The notes under the pieces are model-generated. The model was not told where the DNA came from. It worked only from the letters and a program-made list of their open reading frames with translations, and searched no databases. Below, piece after piece: positions 1 through 7,903 of a stretch of DNA of 64,000 nucleotides (position 1 is its first letter; each line of letters begins with the position of its first letter). Origin of the DNA: JAHEJJ01 sp965212205 (GTDB lineage Bacteria > Bacteroidota > Bacteroidia > Flavobacteriales > Flavobacteriaceae); contig CBDBUX010000011.1 of the NCBI GenBank assembly GCA_965212205.1, positions 248,001 through 312,000 on the forward strand, in the 5' to 3' direction. The translations under genes were made by a program, and so were the position numbers.

Positions 1-1184
1 ACCATGAAGCTATTGAATTTCTCGAAAATGTGGTAAATATAAACAGCGGGACACTCAACTTACCCGGTGTACGCCAGACCGGAACCCTATTTGCCGACGC
101 CTTTAACACCATTGGCTTTCAAACACGTTGGATAGAAATGCCCGAGGAAATGAACAGAGCCGGCCATTTATTTGCAGAAACCAATGGTTCAAAGGGGATC
201 AAATTATTGCTCATTGGCCATTTAGATACGGTTTTCGAAAAAGACAGTCCCTTTCAGCGCTTTGAAATGGTAAACGATAGTATTGCGAAAGCGCCAGGGG
301 GGAACGATATGAAAGGCGGTAATGTGATCGTGCTCTATGCGCTTAAGGCCCTCCAGGAACATGGCCTCCTAAACAATGCACAGATCATTGTGGCGTTCAC
401 AGGGGACGAGGAAAGTACCGGAAAGCCCCTTGACCTCAGTAGAAAGGACCTGATTGAAGCGGCTAAAAGAAGTGATGTGGCTTTAGGGTTTGAAACCTCA
501 ACAGGCTTTAACTATGCAACCGTGGCCCGAAGAGGAGCCTCCGGATGGCAGCTCGAAGTAGAGGGTAAAAGGGCACATTCCTCAGGAATTTTTAGCGATC
601 GGGTAGGAGCAGGTGCCGTATTTGAAATGTCCAGAATTCTTCATGAATTTTACCGCCAGCTTAGCCCCGAAGACCTCCTGACATTTAATCCGGGTCTGGT
701 AATGGGAGGTACTTTCCTTAGTTATGACGAAAAAACCTCCAGCGGAGAGATCTTTGGAAAATCGAATGTTGTGGCCCAGACTGCAATGGCAAAAGGGGGT
801 CTCCGGTTTATAACAGAGGAACAAAAAGAGAATGCCAGAGCTCAGATGCGTGAAATCGTAGCGGCCGGCCTGCCCCATACCTCGGCCAAAATCAGTTTTA
901 CCGACAGTTATCCGGCCATGCCTCCCAGCGAAGGCAACATGGCCTTGCTGGAAAAGCTTAACAGGGTCAGCCTTGATCTGGAACAGGGCAATGTAATCGC
1001 TTATGACCCGGGTAAAAGAGGTGCCGCCGATACCTCTTTTGTGGCGGCTTATGTGGATTGTCTTGATGGACTTGGTACTATGGGAAGCGGAGCACATACT
1101 CCCGAGGAGACGGTGAACCTGAAAACTATTGAAGAACTGACCAAAAGGGCAGCACTGTTTATATATCGACTTATCAATAAATAA
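1..1184 (+). CDS. M20 family metallopeptidase, 5' end missing
   Basis: Zinc-dependent M20/ArgE/DapE-type peptidase or deacylase. The frame is open to the left edge (codons from base 3 read HEAIEFLENVV, a normal M20 N-terminal helix), so the GTG at 30 is an internal valine and the true start lies upstream of the window. Metal-site motifs are visible: GHLDTVF, GGNDMKGG, the catalytic acid pair in GDEEST, and a later GFETSTGF. The bacterial dimerisation (lid) domain follows from about RRGASGW, with a conserved RAHSSG. The C-terminal AHTPEE motif supplies the last metal ligand. It ends 3 nt before the epimerase-like gene, so the two are probably cotranscribed. The exact substrate cannot be told. 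Confidence 0.93.
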   Translation, partial: HEAIEFLENVVNINSGTLNLPGVRQTGTLFADAFNTIGFQTRWIEMPEEMNRAGHLFAETNGSKGIKLLLIGHLDTVFEKDSPFQRFEMVNDSIAKAPGGNDMKGGNVIVLYALKALQEHGLLNNAQIIVAFTGDEESTGKPLDLSRKDLIEAAKRSDVALGFETSTGFNYATVARRGASGWQLEVEGKRAHSSGIFSDRVGAGAVFEMSRILHEFYRQLSPEDLLTFNPGLVMGGTFLSYDEKTSSGEIFGKSNVVAQTAMAKGGLRFITEEQKENARAQMREIVAAGLPHTSAKISFTDSYPAMPPSEGNMALLEKLNRVSLDLEQGNVIAYDPGKRGAADTSFVAAYVDCLDGLGTMGSGAHTPEETVNLKTIEELTKRAALFIYRLINK

Positions 1185-1187
1185 ACC

Positions 1188-1967
1188 ATGCTGATTTTAA
1201 AAAATGATGCCATAGAAGTTGGTATAGAAAAGGGCGAATTAACCAGTTTGCAGCTGGGTGAATACCAGTATATTCATCAAAAAGGGGCTCCCGGATGGCA
1301 GCATTCTGATACTGAGATGTTTCCTATTATCGGACCGACGGCCGAAGCCGGATATCGCGTACATGTTCCTCGTGGTAATGCGATCCTCGATCAGCACGGG
1401 CACCTGAGGGAAATGGAATACGAGCTTATAGAACATTCGAACACCTCAGCCAGATTCAGAAAATCCTATACAAGAGGGAAGGTGATAGGCAATAGCAAAT
1501 TTCCAGAAAAATCGACAGCACAGCGGCTTATTTGGCCTTTCGATTTTCACTTTGAGAAATGCTTTGAACTCTCGGCAAAGGAATTACGTATAATATTTAC
1601 AATAGCAGGAGAAAGGGACATGCCCTTTATGCTGGGATACCATCCCGCCTTTAAATTGCATTCGGATAACCCTCGTATAATGGCAAATGACAGAACAGTT
1701 GAGCTCCAGGAAATCCTGGATGCCGGTAATAGGGCCCTCGAGCTTCCTGATTGTGAACATGTGGTTTTAAAAGACCATCGGGATCTGGAAATCTCTACCG
1801 AAGGATTCGGACATTTTATGCTCTGGACTGAAGTGTCTAACATGCTGTGTATTGAACCAATCACATTCTATCCTTATAATGTTCCTCAAACAGAGCTGCA
1901 TGAAGGATTTATTCATCAGGAAGGTGATGAAATGAGTTTTGCTATTATATTGAAACCTCAACACTAA
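1188..1967 (+). CDS. aldose 1-epimerase (galactose mutarotase-like) family protein
   Basis: A 259-aa protein of the galactose mutarotase-like beta-sandwich superfamily, close to the LacX/YeaD-type group that handles aldoses or sugar phosphates. The motif DQHGHLRE (H70, H72) and the later GYHPAF (H152) match the conserved histidine positions of the family, and a C-terminal ITFYPYN segment fits its last strands. It starts 3 nt after the M20 gene and is followed 18 nt later by the Crp/Fnr gene, so the three probably share a transcript. The physiological sugar is unknown. No signal peptide is present, so it is cytoplasmic. Confidence 0.85.
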   Translation: MLILKNDAIEVGIEKGELTSLQLGEYQYIHQKGAPGWQHSDTEMFPIIGPTAEAGYRVHVPRGNAILDQHGHLREMEYELIEHSNTSARFRKSYTRGKVIGNSKFPEKSTAQRLIWPFDFHFEKCFELSAKELRIIFTIAGERDMPFMLGYHPAFKLHSDNPRIMANDRTVELQEILDAGNRALELPDCEHVVLKDHRDLEISTEGFGHFMLWTEVSNMLCIEPITFYPYNVPQTELHEGFIHQEGDEMSFAIILKPQH

Positions 1968-1985
1968 TACTAAAACATCCAAGTC

Positions 1986-2621
1986 ATGATCCAGGATAAG
2001 CTTGAAATAAATTATGGGTACCTCTTCGAAACTGAATTATTGGACGAGATCGAGAAAGCCGGCAAATTGGTAAAAGTGAGTCAGGGCGACATGATGATGG
2101 ACATCGGTCAGCAGATAAACGCAATGCCACTTTTATTTGATGGAGCAATAAAGATCCTGACCGAAGACGAAGATGGAGATGAATTGCTCTTGTATTTTAT
2201 CGAAGTAGGAGATACATGCGCGATGACCTTTTCCTGTTGTATGGGGGCAGGAAAGAGTGAAATCCGCGCAATAGCCGAAACCGATTCTGAAATGCTGATG
2301 ATCCCAATTGAAAAAATGGACGATTGGATGGCCCGATTCCGCAGCTGGAGGGCTTTTATACTGGATAGTTATCACGAACGGCTTTCAGAGCTACTCGAAA
2401 CCATAGACACTCTCGCCTTTATGAAAATGGATGACCGTTTGCTAAAATATTTACGAGACAAAGCCATGGTTACCCACGATGATATGATCTACACTACCCA
2501 TAGAGATATAGCCCAGGATCTCCATACTTCGCGTGTTGTAGTATCCCGCCTGCTAAAAGGTATGGAAAGAGAAGGTAAGATCGAACTTCAGCGTAATCAG
2601 ATTAAAGTACTGGACCTTTAG
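1986..2621 (+). CDS. Crp/Fnr family transcriptional regulator with Cys cluster
   Basis: A 211-aa regulator with an N-terminal cyclic-nucleotide-binding-like beta-barrel (about residues 15-125), a dimerisation helix, and a C-terminal winged helix-turn-helix (about 165-211, with HRDIAQDLHTSRVVVSRLL). Three cysteines lie close together in the sensor domain (C78, C84, C85, in CAMTFSCC). The spacing is not that of the E. coli Fnr iron-sulfur ligands. Because SulP, persulfide dioxygenase/rhodanese and DUF2892 genes follow, I infer a thiol- or persulfide-responsive regulator of this sulfur cluster; the cysteines could instead hold a metal. The start is the first ATG after the epimerase stop. Confidence 0.88.
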   Translation: MIQDKLEINYGYLFETELLDEIEKAGKLVKVSQGDMMMDIGQQINAMPLLFDGAIKILTEDEDGDELLLYFIEVGDTCAMTFSCCMGAGKSEIRAIAETDSEMLMIPIEKMDDWMARFRSWRAFILDSYHERLSELLETIDTLAFMKMDDRLLKYLRDKAMVTHDDMIYTTHRDIAQDLHTSRVVVSRLLKGMEREGKIELQRNQIKVLDL

Positions 2622-2699
2622 ATATCCGAAAATGTATACGTGAGCGTAACAATTGATGTTTCCCATTGTCTTTTGTATATCGATCCTTAATAATCTGCC

Positions 2700-3608
2700 A
2701 TGAAATATGTAATCTTCTATTTTCTGATATTTACCGGGCTAATCAGTGCTGCTCAAGCTGAATCTGTTTTCCATGGAATTCGAATGGGTGATAATTTACA
2801 GGAGGTAAAAGCAAAGTTGAGTCCTCATTTCAAGATACTTAATGAAGAAATAGTGAGCACTCCTGTGTTTCCACTAGCCGAAAAGTTGGAATCGCATCTG
2901 ATAGGAGTGGACGGTGAAACCGAAAGGGGCACTGTCAATGAGGTCGCCTTTACATTTTCAGATAACAAATTAAGCCTGATACAAGCGAAAGGCAATGCGT
3001 ATAGGGTTTTATATGAAAGGGTAAAGGATTCAGCAGAGACCTTTATGCATTACGAGGTATATTGGGACGACCTTATTATAGCCGACAGATCTGAGGATAA
3101 GGTATGGATACTAACGGAAGAGGGTGCCCACCCGAACCTCTTTGCCTGGCATAATCCATTATTACCCTCTGAAGGAGGACAGATGAAAACTTATGTTAAA
3201 TCAGGGGCAGTACCCGATTTTATCCGGATGGGAGCTAGTCTAGATGAGATGCGGCCATTGCTGGAAAACGCATCAGACTTTACTTTTCTACGCGAACTGG
3301 GGCCTGAAGATCCTAATGCTCAAGTACAGATCGATTGCTTTGGTATTGAATATGCAGGCTTTCCCAGAAAATTCGAAGCCCGGTTTGGCGACGGAAAACT
3401 CAACACAGTGTGGATCTTGACTGCAAAAGCAGAGGAAGAGAGAATACGGCATAAATTGATAGCAGCCTATGGACAACCTATATTTAAAGATGATGCATGG
3501 GAAGCTTTTAACAATTGGGAGGTATTTTTGAGAAAAGATAAACCCGAGATCCTCTTGCTTACTCCAGAACTTGGGGCCTATTACAAAAAGGAATACTTCA
3601 AACAATAG
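2700..3608 (+). CDS. secreted protein with two related halves, function unknown
   Basis: A 302-aa protein that I do not recognise. A Sec signal peptide (hydrophobic residues 4-18, cleavage after AAQA) sends it to the periplasm or beyond. The mature part has two similar halves: HGIRMGDNLQEVKAKL near residue 25 and FIRMGASLDEMRPLL near residue 175. Each is followed by a strand-rich region ending in a short AYG/AYR element, which suggests an internal duplication of a small alpha/beta domain. It lies between the Crp/Fnr gene and the sulP gene, in the same direction but with 78 nt on each side, so a link to sulfur metabolism is only positional. Confidence 0.8.
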   Translation: MKYVIFYFLIFTGLISAAQAESVFHGIRMGDNLQEVKAKLSPHFKILNEEIVSTPVFPLAEKLESHLIGVDGETERGTVNEVAFTFSDNKLSLIQAKGNAYRVLYERVKDSAETFMHYEVYWDDLIIADRSEDKVWILTEEGAHPNLFAWHNPLLPSEGGQMKTYVKSGAVPDFIRMGASLDEMRPLLENASDFTFLRELGPEDPNAQVQIDCFGIEYAGFPRKFEARFGDGKLNTVWILTAKAEEERIRHKLIAAYGQPIFKDDAWEAFNNWEVFLRKDKPEILLLTPELGAYYKKEYFKQ

Positions 3609-3648
3609 TAGTCTCTGATTATAGCGGCCGTTGACCCCGTCACAGTCT

Positions 3649-3681
3649 TTTGTACAAACTGTTGATTAAATGGTACATTTG
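3649..3681 (+). promoter_or_regulatory. Bacteroidota promoter of sulP gene
   Basis: TTTG at 3649-3652, 21 nt of spacer, then TACATTTG at 3674-3681. This matches the Bacteroidota housekeeping pattern TTTG-N19/21-TAnnTTTG. The ATG at 3686 begins only 4 nt after the -7 element, so the transcript is probably leaderless or has a leader of a few bases. Confidence 0.7.
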
Positions 3682-3685
3682 AGCA

Positions 3686-5410
3686 ATGCGACGTTACCTA
3701 CCATTTATTCAGTGGTTTGCTGATTATAGCTATAAGGATATTCCAAAAGATATCCTGGCCGGATTTACAGTCGGGATCGTACTGATCCCACAAGCTATGG
3801 CCTATGCCATGTTAGCGGGTTTACCTCCCGAATTCGGACTATATGCCTCCCTGATCCCATTGCTTATCTATGTGCTTTTGGGTACTTCAGGACCACTGGC
3901 CATTGGTCCGGTGGCTATGGATTCACTTCTGGTGGCTATCGGTCTTGGGGCTTTAGCTCTCAGTGATGGAGAATATGTTGCTATGGCAGTATTCCTTGCT
4001 CTTATTGTAGGAGTAATACAACTGCTGATGGGACTCTTGAGAATGGGTTACCTGGTGAATTTTATTTCTAAACCGGTCATCAGTGCATTTACTTCTGGAG
4101 CAGCAATAATTATCATGTTCAGCCAATTAAAATACCTATTGGGCATAGAGATAGAAGGGTCTAGTCGTATTCACGAATTGATATGGCAGGCTGTCCAAAA
4201 GGCGGCAGATCTGAATCTTGTAGATCTGATAATTGGAATTTTCGGTATTGTCCTTATCGCTTTGCTAAAGAGGTGGAACAGGAGATTCCCTGGCATTCTC
4301 CTGGCCGTTGTCCTGGGAATTTTAGCAGTTTACTTGTTTAATCTCGATAACTATAATGTAAATATTGTGGGAACGATCCCGGCCGGACTACCGACTTTCC
4401 AAGTACCGGATATGGATCTAAATGTCTTGGCAGAAATTTGGCCCTTTGCCCTTACTCTTGCCTTAGTGGGTTATCTGGAGGCCGTATCTATCGGTAAGGG
4501 CTTAGAAGAAAAATCGGAGGAAGACCGTCTTGATCCAAACCAGGAATTTGTGGCCCTGGGCGTTTCCAATATCGCTGGTTCTTTCTTTAAAGCATACCCT
4601 GTAACAGCTAGTTTTTCTCGTTCCGCAATTTCTTATGAAAGCGGAGCCAAGTCTAATTTTGCCGGTCTTTTTGCGGCCATGCTGGTTCTGGTGACGCTGT
4701 TATTTTTCACCCCGGTCTTCTATTTTTTACCAAAGTCGATACTGGCCAGCATTATCGTGGTTTCGGTTTTCAGCCTTATCGATCTGGCTTATGCCAAAAG
4801 ATTATGGAAACTCAGAAAAGACGAATTTGTGGTTTGGATCATAACCTTCCTGGCAACCTTATTTATCGGTATCGTCCAGGGGATCTTTATAGGCGTTTTA
4901 CTAGCTTTATTACTGATGGTATATCGGACGTCGAAACCTCACTTTGCTATTTTAGGAAAGATCAGGAATTCTGACTATTACAAGAATGTTGACCGATTCA
5001 GTGAAGAGATCGAACTTCGGGAAGACCTTCTTATTATCAGATTCGATGCCCAGCTCTATTTCGGAAATACAAGTTATTTTAAAAATCAACTCTACAAGTT
5101 TATCGGTGAAAATGAAAATCAAGTGAAAGCGGTTATCCTCAATGCTGAAGCGATTAATTATATCGACTCTACAGCTGCACATATGCTAAGAAAGGTCATC
5201 AATGAGATCAAGTCGAGAGGAATTCGCTTTTATATTGCAGGAGCCATCGGCCCCACGCGCGACATCCTGTTCAGCAGTGGTATTTCCGAAATGGTAACCA
5301 AGGAATACCTTTTTGTAAGGGTAAGGGAAGCGGTAGAACATTTCGATAATATTCGAATGGGATCAGAACTTTCCGATCGGATCGCCAGCCAAAACAACCA
5401 AATTGGCTGA
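3686..5410 (+). CDS. SulP family inorganic anion transporter
   Basis: A 574-aa SLC26/SulP permease that probably moves sulfate or another anion across the inner membrane. The N-terminal part carries the family signature (DILAGFTVGIVLIPQAMAYA) followed by a long run of hydrophobic segments up to about residue 415. The C-terminal 140 residues form a STAS domain (about 440-555) with the strand-helix motif around VILNAEAINYIDSTAA, where a Ser follows the conserved Asp. Length is normal for the family. It sits 58 nt ahead of the CstB-like gene. Bicarbonate transport is the main alternative; the sulfur neighbourhood favours a sulfur oxyanion. Confidence 0.93.
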   Translation: MRRYLPFIQWFADYSYKDIPKDILAGFTVGIVLIPQAMAYAMLAGLPPEFGLYASLIPLLIYVLLGTSGPLAIGPVAMDSLLVAIGLGALALSDGEYVAMAVFLALIVGVIQLLMGLLRMGYLVNFISKPVISAFTSGAAIIIMFSQLKYLLGIEIEGSSRIHELIWQAVQKAADLNLVDLIIGIFGIVLIALLKRWNRRFPGILLAVVLGILAVYLFNLDNYNVNIVGTIPAGLPTFQVPDMDLNVLAEIWPFALTLALVGYLEAVSIGKGLEEKSEEDRLDPNQEFVALGVSNIAGSFFKAYPVTASFSRSAISYESGAKSNFAGLFAAMLVLVTLLFFTPVFYFLPKSILASIIVVSVFSLIDLAYAKRLWKLRKDEFVVWIITFLATLFIGIVQGIFIGVLLALLLMVYRTSKPHFAILGKIRNSDYYKNVDRFSEEIELREDLLIIRFDAQLYFGNTSYFKNQLYKFIGENENQVKAVILNAEAINYIDSTAAHMLRKVINEIKSRGIRFYIAGAIGPTRDILFSSGISEMVTKEYLFVRVREAVEHFDNIRMGSELSDRIASQNNQIG

Positions 5411-5441
5411 ATTAAGACTGGTAGTTACGAGAGAAAAAAAG

Positions 5442-5449
5442 TAATTTTG
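5442..5449 (+). promoter_or_regulatory. -7 element before cstB-like gene
   Basis: TAATTTTG fits TAnnTTTG and lies 19 nt before the ATG at 5469. No clear TTTG is seen 19-21 nt further upstream, so the assignment is moderate. Confidence 0.45.
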
Positions 5450-5468
5450 AAATAGAAAACTCATTAAC

Positions 5469-6879
5469 ATGACTATAGAACAAATGTATACCGGTTGCCT
5501 TGCCCAGGGTGCCTACTATATTGAAAGTGAAGGAGAAGTGGCGATCATCGATCCTTTGCGGGAAGTTGATCCCTATCTGGAAAAGGCAAAGGAGGATGGT
5601 GCCAGTATTAAGTATATTTTTGAGACCCATTTTCATGCCGATTTTGTGAGTGGTCATGTTACGTTGGCAAAAAAAACCGGTGCACCTATTGTTTTTGGGC
5701 CTATGGCAAACCCGGAATTCAAAGCTCTGATCGCGGAGGATGGTCAGGAATTTAAGCTTGGGAATATCGTTATCAAAGCGCTACACACTCCAGGCCATAC
5801 AATGGAAAGTACCACATATCTGTTAAAAGATGAGCAGGGTGGAAATCATGCGATCTTTTCTGGAGACACCCTCTTCCTCGGAGATGTCGGTCGGCCCGAT
5901 CTTGCCCAAAAAGCAGCGCATATGACCCAGGAAGAGTTGGCGGGCATGCTTTTCGACAGTCTTCGGGAAAAGATCATGCCACTGGAAGACCATGTGATCG
6001 TATATCCGGCACATGGAGCTGGTTCGGCTTGTGGGAAAAACATGATGAAGGAAACGGTCGATACGCTTGGAAATCAGAAAAAGATGAATTACGCGCTCAG
6101 GAAAGATATGACCAGAGATGAATTTATCGAGGAGGTTACTGAAGGCCTGTTGCCACCTCCCCAATATTTTCCGCTTAATGTGATGATGAATCGTCAAGGC
6201 TACGAGGATATCGGTACAGTGATCGAAAGAGGAAGCACGCAGCTCAGTCCAGATGCATTTGAAACGGCCGCAAATGAAACCGGCGCTGTAGTTCTCGATG
6301 TAAGGCACCAGGAAGAATTCGTTAAAGGGCACGTGCCACGCTCTATATTTATCGGGTTACATGGCGACTTTGCCCCCTGGGTTGGCGCTTTGATCGCAGA
6401 TGTAAAACAGCCCATTTTACTGGTAACACCCGAAGGAAAAGAAGAAGAAACAATAACCAGACTTAGCCGCGTGGGATTCGATAATACATTGGGTTTTCTA
6501 AAGGGAGGATTCGATTCCTGGCTTAAAGCCGGAAAAGAAATTGACATTATCGATTCTAAATCGGTGCCTGAACTGATGGACCGCCTGAGCTCCGAAGATC
6601 CTGCTGTATTCGATGTGCGCAAGCCCAGTGAATATGAGGCCGAACACCTCGTGATTGCCCGCAGCACACCACTCGATTTTATCAATGATCACCTCGCTTG
6701 AATTCCCGTCCAATGATACTTTTTACCTCCATTGCGCCAGCGGCTTCCGGTCGGTGATTGCGGCCTCGATCTTGAAGAGCAGGGGCATCCATAATTTGGT
6801 TGATATCAGCGGTGGTTTCGATGCCCTTAAGGAAAACGGAATGGAACTAACCGATTATGTTTGCCCGAGTTCAGGGTGA
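5469..6879 (+). pseudogene. CstB-like persulfide dioxygenase/rhodanese, frameshifted
   Basis: The N-terminal part (residues 1-240) is a metallo-beta-lactamase-fold persulfide dioxygenase with THFHADFVSGH, HTPGHTMES and GDTLFLGDVGRPDL metal motifs. A rhodanese-like domain follows whose active loop (LVTPEGKEEE) has no Cys, then a second rhodanese domain. This is the layout of Staphylococcus aureus CstB. The main frame stops at TGA 6699-6701 inside the second rhodanese domain. The +1 frame continues without a break to 6879 as EFPSNDTFYLHCASGFRS and onwards, which supplies the only catalytic Cys loop. Removing one T at 6698/6699 gives about 469 aa, close to homologues as I recall them. As written, the product is a 410-aa dioxygenase lacking the sulfurtransferase site. 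An assembly error is possible. Confidence 0.85.
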
Positions 6880-6916
6880 AATGACCCATATCATAGACAA
6901 ACCCTCTGATCTATAT

Positions 6917-6924
6917 TATATTTG
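6917..6924 (+). promoter_or_regulatory. -7 element before DUF2892 gene
   Basis: TATATTTG matches TAnnTTTG exactly and lies 78 nt before the ATG at 7003. A -33 element is not evident. Confidence 0.45.
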
Positions 6925-7002
6925 GCAACACCTATCTATCGGGACCCTTTGATTTAAGGAATTAACCACCGATGGGTTGTCTTCAACATATAATTTTGGG
7001 TT

Positions 7003-7209
7003 ATGAAAAAGAATATAGGGGCTTTAGACAAAGTACTGCGGTTTTCATTAGGTATTGCTGGTGGCCTCCTGGTCTATTATGAGGTTATTAACGGACCGAT
7101 TTCCTTTGTTGTGCTTGCTGCCGTTGCAGTTCTGTTATTAACCGCGCTAACAGGATTCTGTCCGCTCTATGGTCTCCTGGGAATTCATAGTTGCAAAAGG
7201 AGAAATTAA
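7003..7209 (+). CDS. DUF2892 small membrane protein (YgaP membrane domain-like)
   Basis: A 68-aa protein of the DUF2892 family, like the membrane part of the E. coli membrane-bound rhodanese YgaP. The N-terminal NIGALDKVLRFSLGI motif is typical and is followed by two transmembrane helices. A CPLYGLLGIHSC motif near the C-terminus holds two cysteines. In bacteria these proteins often sit beside rhodanese, persulfide dioxygenase and sulfur-transport genes, as here, and may receive or channel sulfane sulfur at the inner membrane; that role is inference. Confidence 0.88.
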   Translation: MKKNIGALDKVLRFSLGIAGGLLVYYEVINGPISFVVLAAVAVLLLTALTGFCPLYGLLGIHSCKRRN

Positions 7210-7306
7210 GCGAGTGCGTGCCTGTCCTTTAGTTGAATGTGACAAAGATCATATTTTATCACTTTCTACCTGTATACCTTTCACCGGGTTTTTAAATTTT
7301 TCATAG

Positions 7307-7441
7307 ATGAGTCAATCGTTGATATTTTTGGTCGACTGGAGCAACGGTATCATTATGCTTGCCGTATTTGCGTTTGTTGTCATCGCTCTTATCGCTACTC
7401 TTATAATCTTTATGAATAGCGGGAAGCACAAAAAACACTGA
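7307..7441 (+). CDS. tiny single-pass membrane protein, 44 aa
   Basis: The ATG at 7307 opens a 44-codon frame. It has a polar N-terminus (MSQSLIFLVDWSNGIIM), one strongly hydrophobic helix (about residues 15-36) and a basic tail (NSGKHKKH), which predicts N-out/C-in topology. The pattern of an amphipathic DWSNGI turn before the helix resembles small conserved flavobacterial proteins. It follows DUF2892 by 97 nt in the same direction. Function unknown. A reverse frame covers the same bases but has no recognisable content. Confidence 0.6.
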   Translation: MSQSLIFLVDWSNGIIMLAVFAFVVIALIATLIIFMNSGKHKKH

Positions 7442-7595
7442 GGCTATAAGTACTTCTTTGGTCAGATTTCTTCCTATTCCATAATATTTAGGGCATCCTG
7501 CCATGCATTATATCGAATATGTTAATAAAAACTTAAAAAAGCCTTAGATACTTTTTTAGAAATCCCTAATTTTAATAGGGACTACCTAACCAAAC

Positions 7596-7778
7596 ATGTT
7601 TAAAAGATTTATTGATAAGATAGGGATCATGAATTTTATCATGCTCCTTGTTGTGTTCTCTATAATTATAGTTTCTGAAGTGATGTTCCTTCAGGGCAGA
7701 AAATTAGATGCGATTTTTGTTGCATTCTGGGCTCCAACCATTTTGGGGTTCATGATATTGTTCAATCAAAGAAAGTGA
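7596..7778 (+). CDS. small membrane protein, 60 aa, two helices
   Basis: A 60-aa protein with two hydrophobic helices (about residues 12-30 and 38-55) joined by a short polar turn (LQGRKLDA) and ending in NQRK. Its stop overlaps the start of the next small gene in TGATG, so the two are translationally coupled. Family not recognised. Position after the sulfur genes suggests, but does not prove, a shared role. Confidence 0.6.
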   Translation: MFKRFIDKIGIMNFIMLLVVFSIIIVSEVMFLQGRKLDAIFVAFWAPTILGFMILFNQRK

Positions 7779-7873
7779 TGGATTTCATTCTTGTATACTC
7801 CATTATAGTTACGCTGATCTTTTTGATCTGGCTCGTATTCATTATTAAGATGTACGGGAAGATCAGTGATTGA
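7778..7873 (+). CDS. 31-aa membrane peptide overlapping upstream gene
   Basis: Starts inside the stop of the 60-aa gene (TGATG). The 31-residue product is one hydrophobic helix (residues 3-24) followed by a basic, polar end (KMYGKISD). The overlap, the membrane-helix composition and the matching partner argue for a real gene. It could be an accessory subunit of a small two-component membrane complex. No family is recognised. Confidence 0.45.
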   Translation: MDFILVYSIIVTLIFLIWLVFIIKMYGKISD

Positions 7874-7903
7874 ACGTGCATGCGTCTTTCCACTTTTGGA
7901 TAT

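Noticed and set aside
6690..6705. Programmed +1 frameshift in the CstB-like gene
   Set aside because: The site is CTC GCT TGA, unlike the prfB pattern CTT TGA with an upstream Shine-Dalgarno, and no slippery run is present. An indel is simpler.
7301..7504. Reverse-strand open frame opposite the 44-aa membrane protein
   Set aside because: It has no membrane or domain pattern, overlaps a plus-strand frame with clear membrane-protein composition, and stands against the direction of the neighbouring genes.
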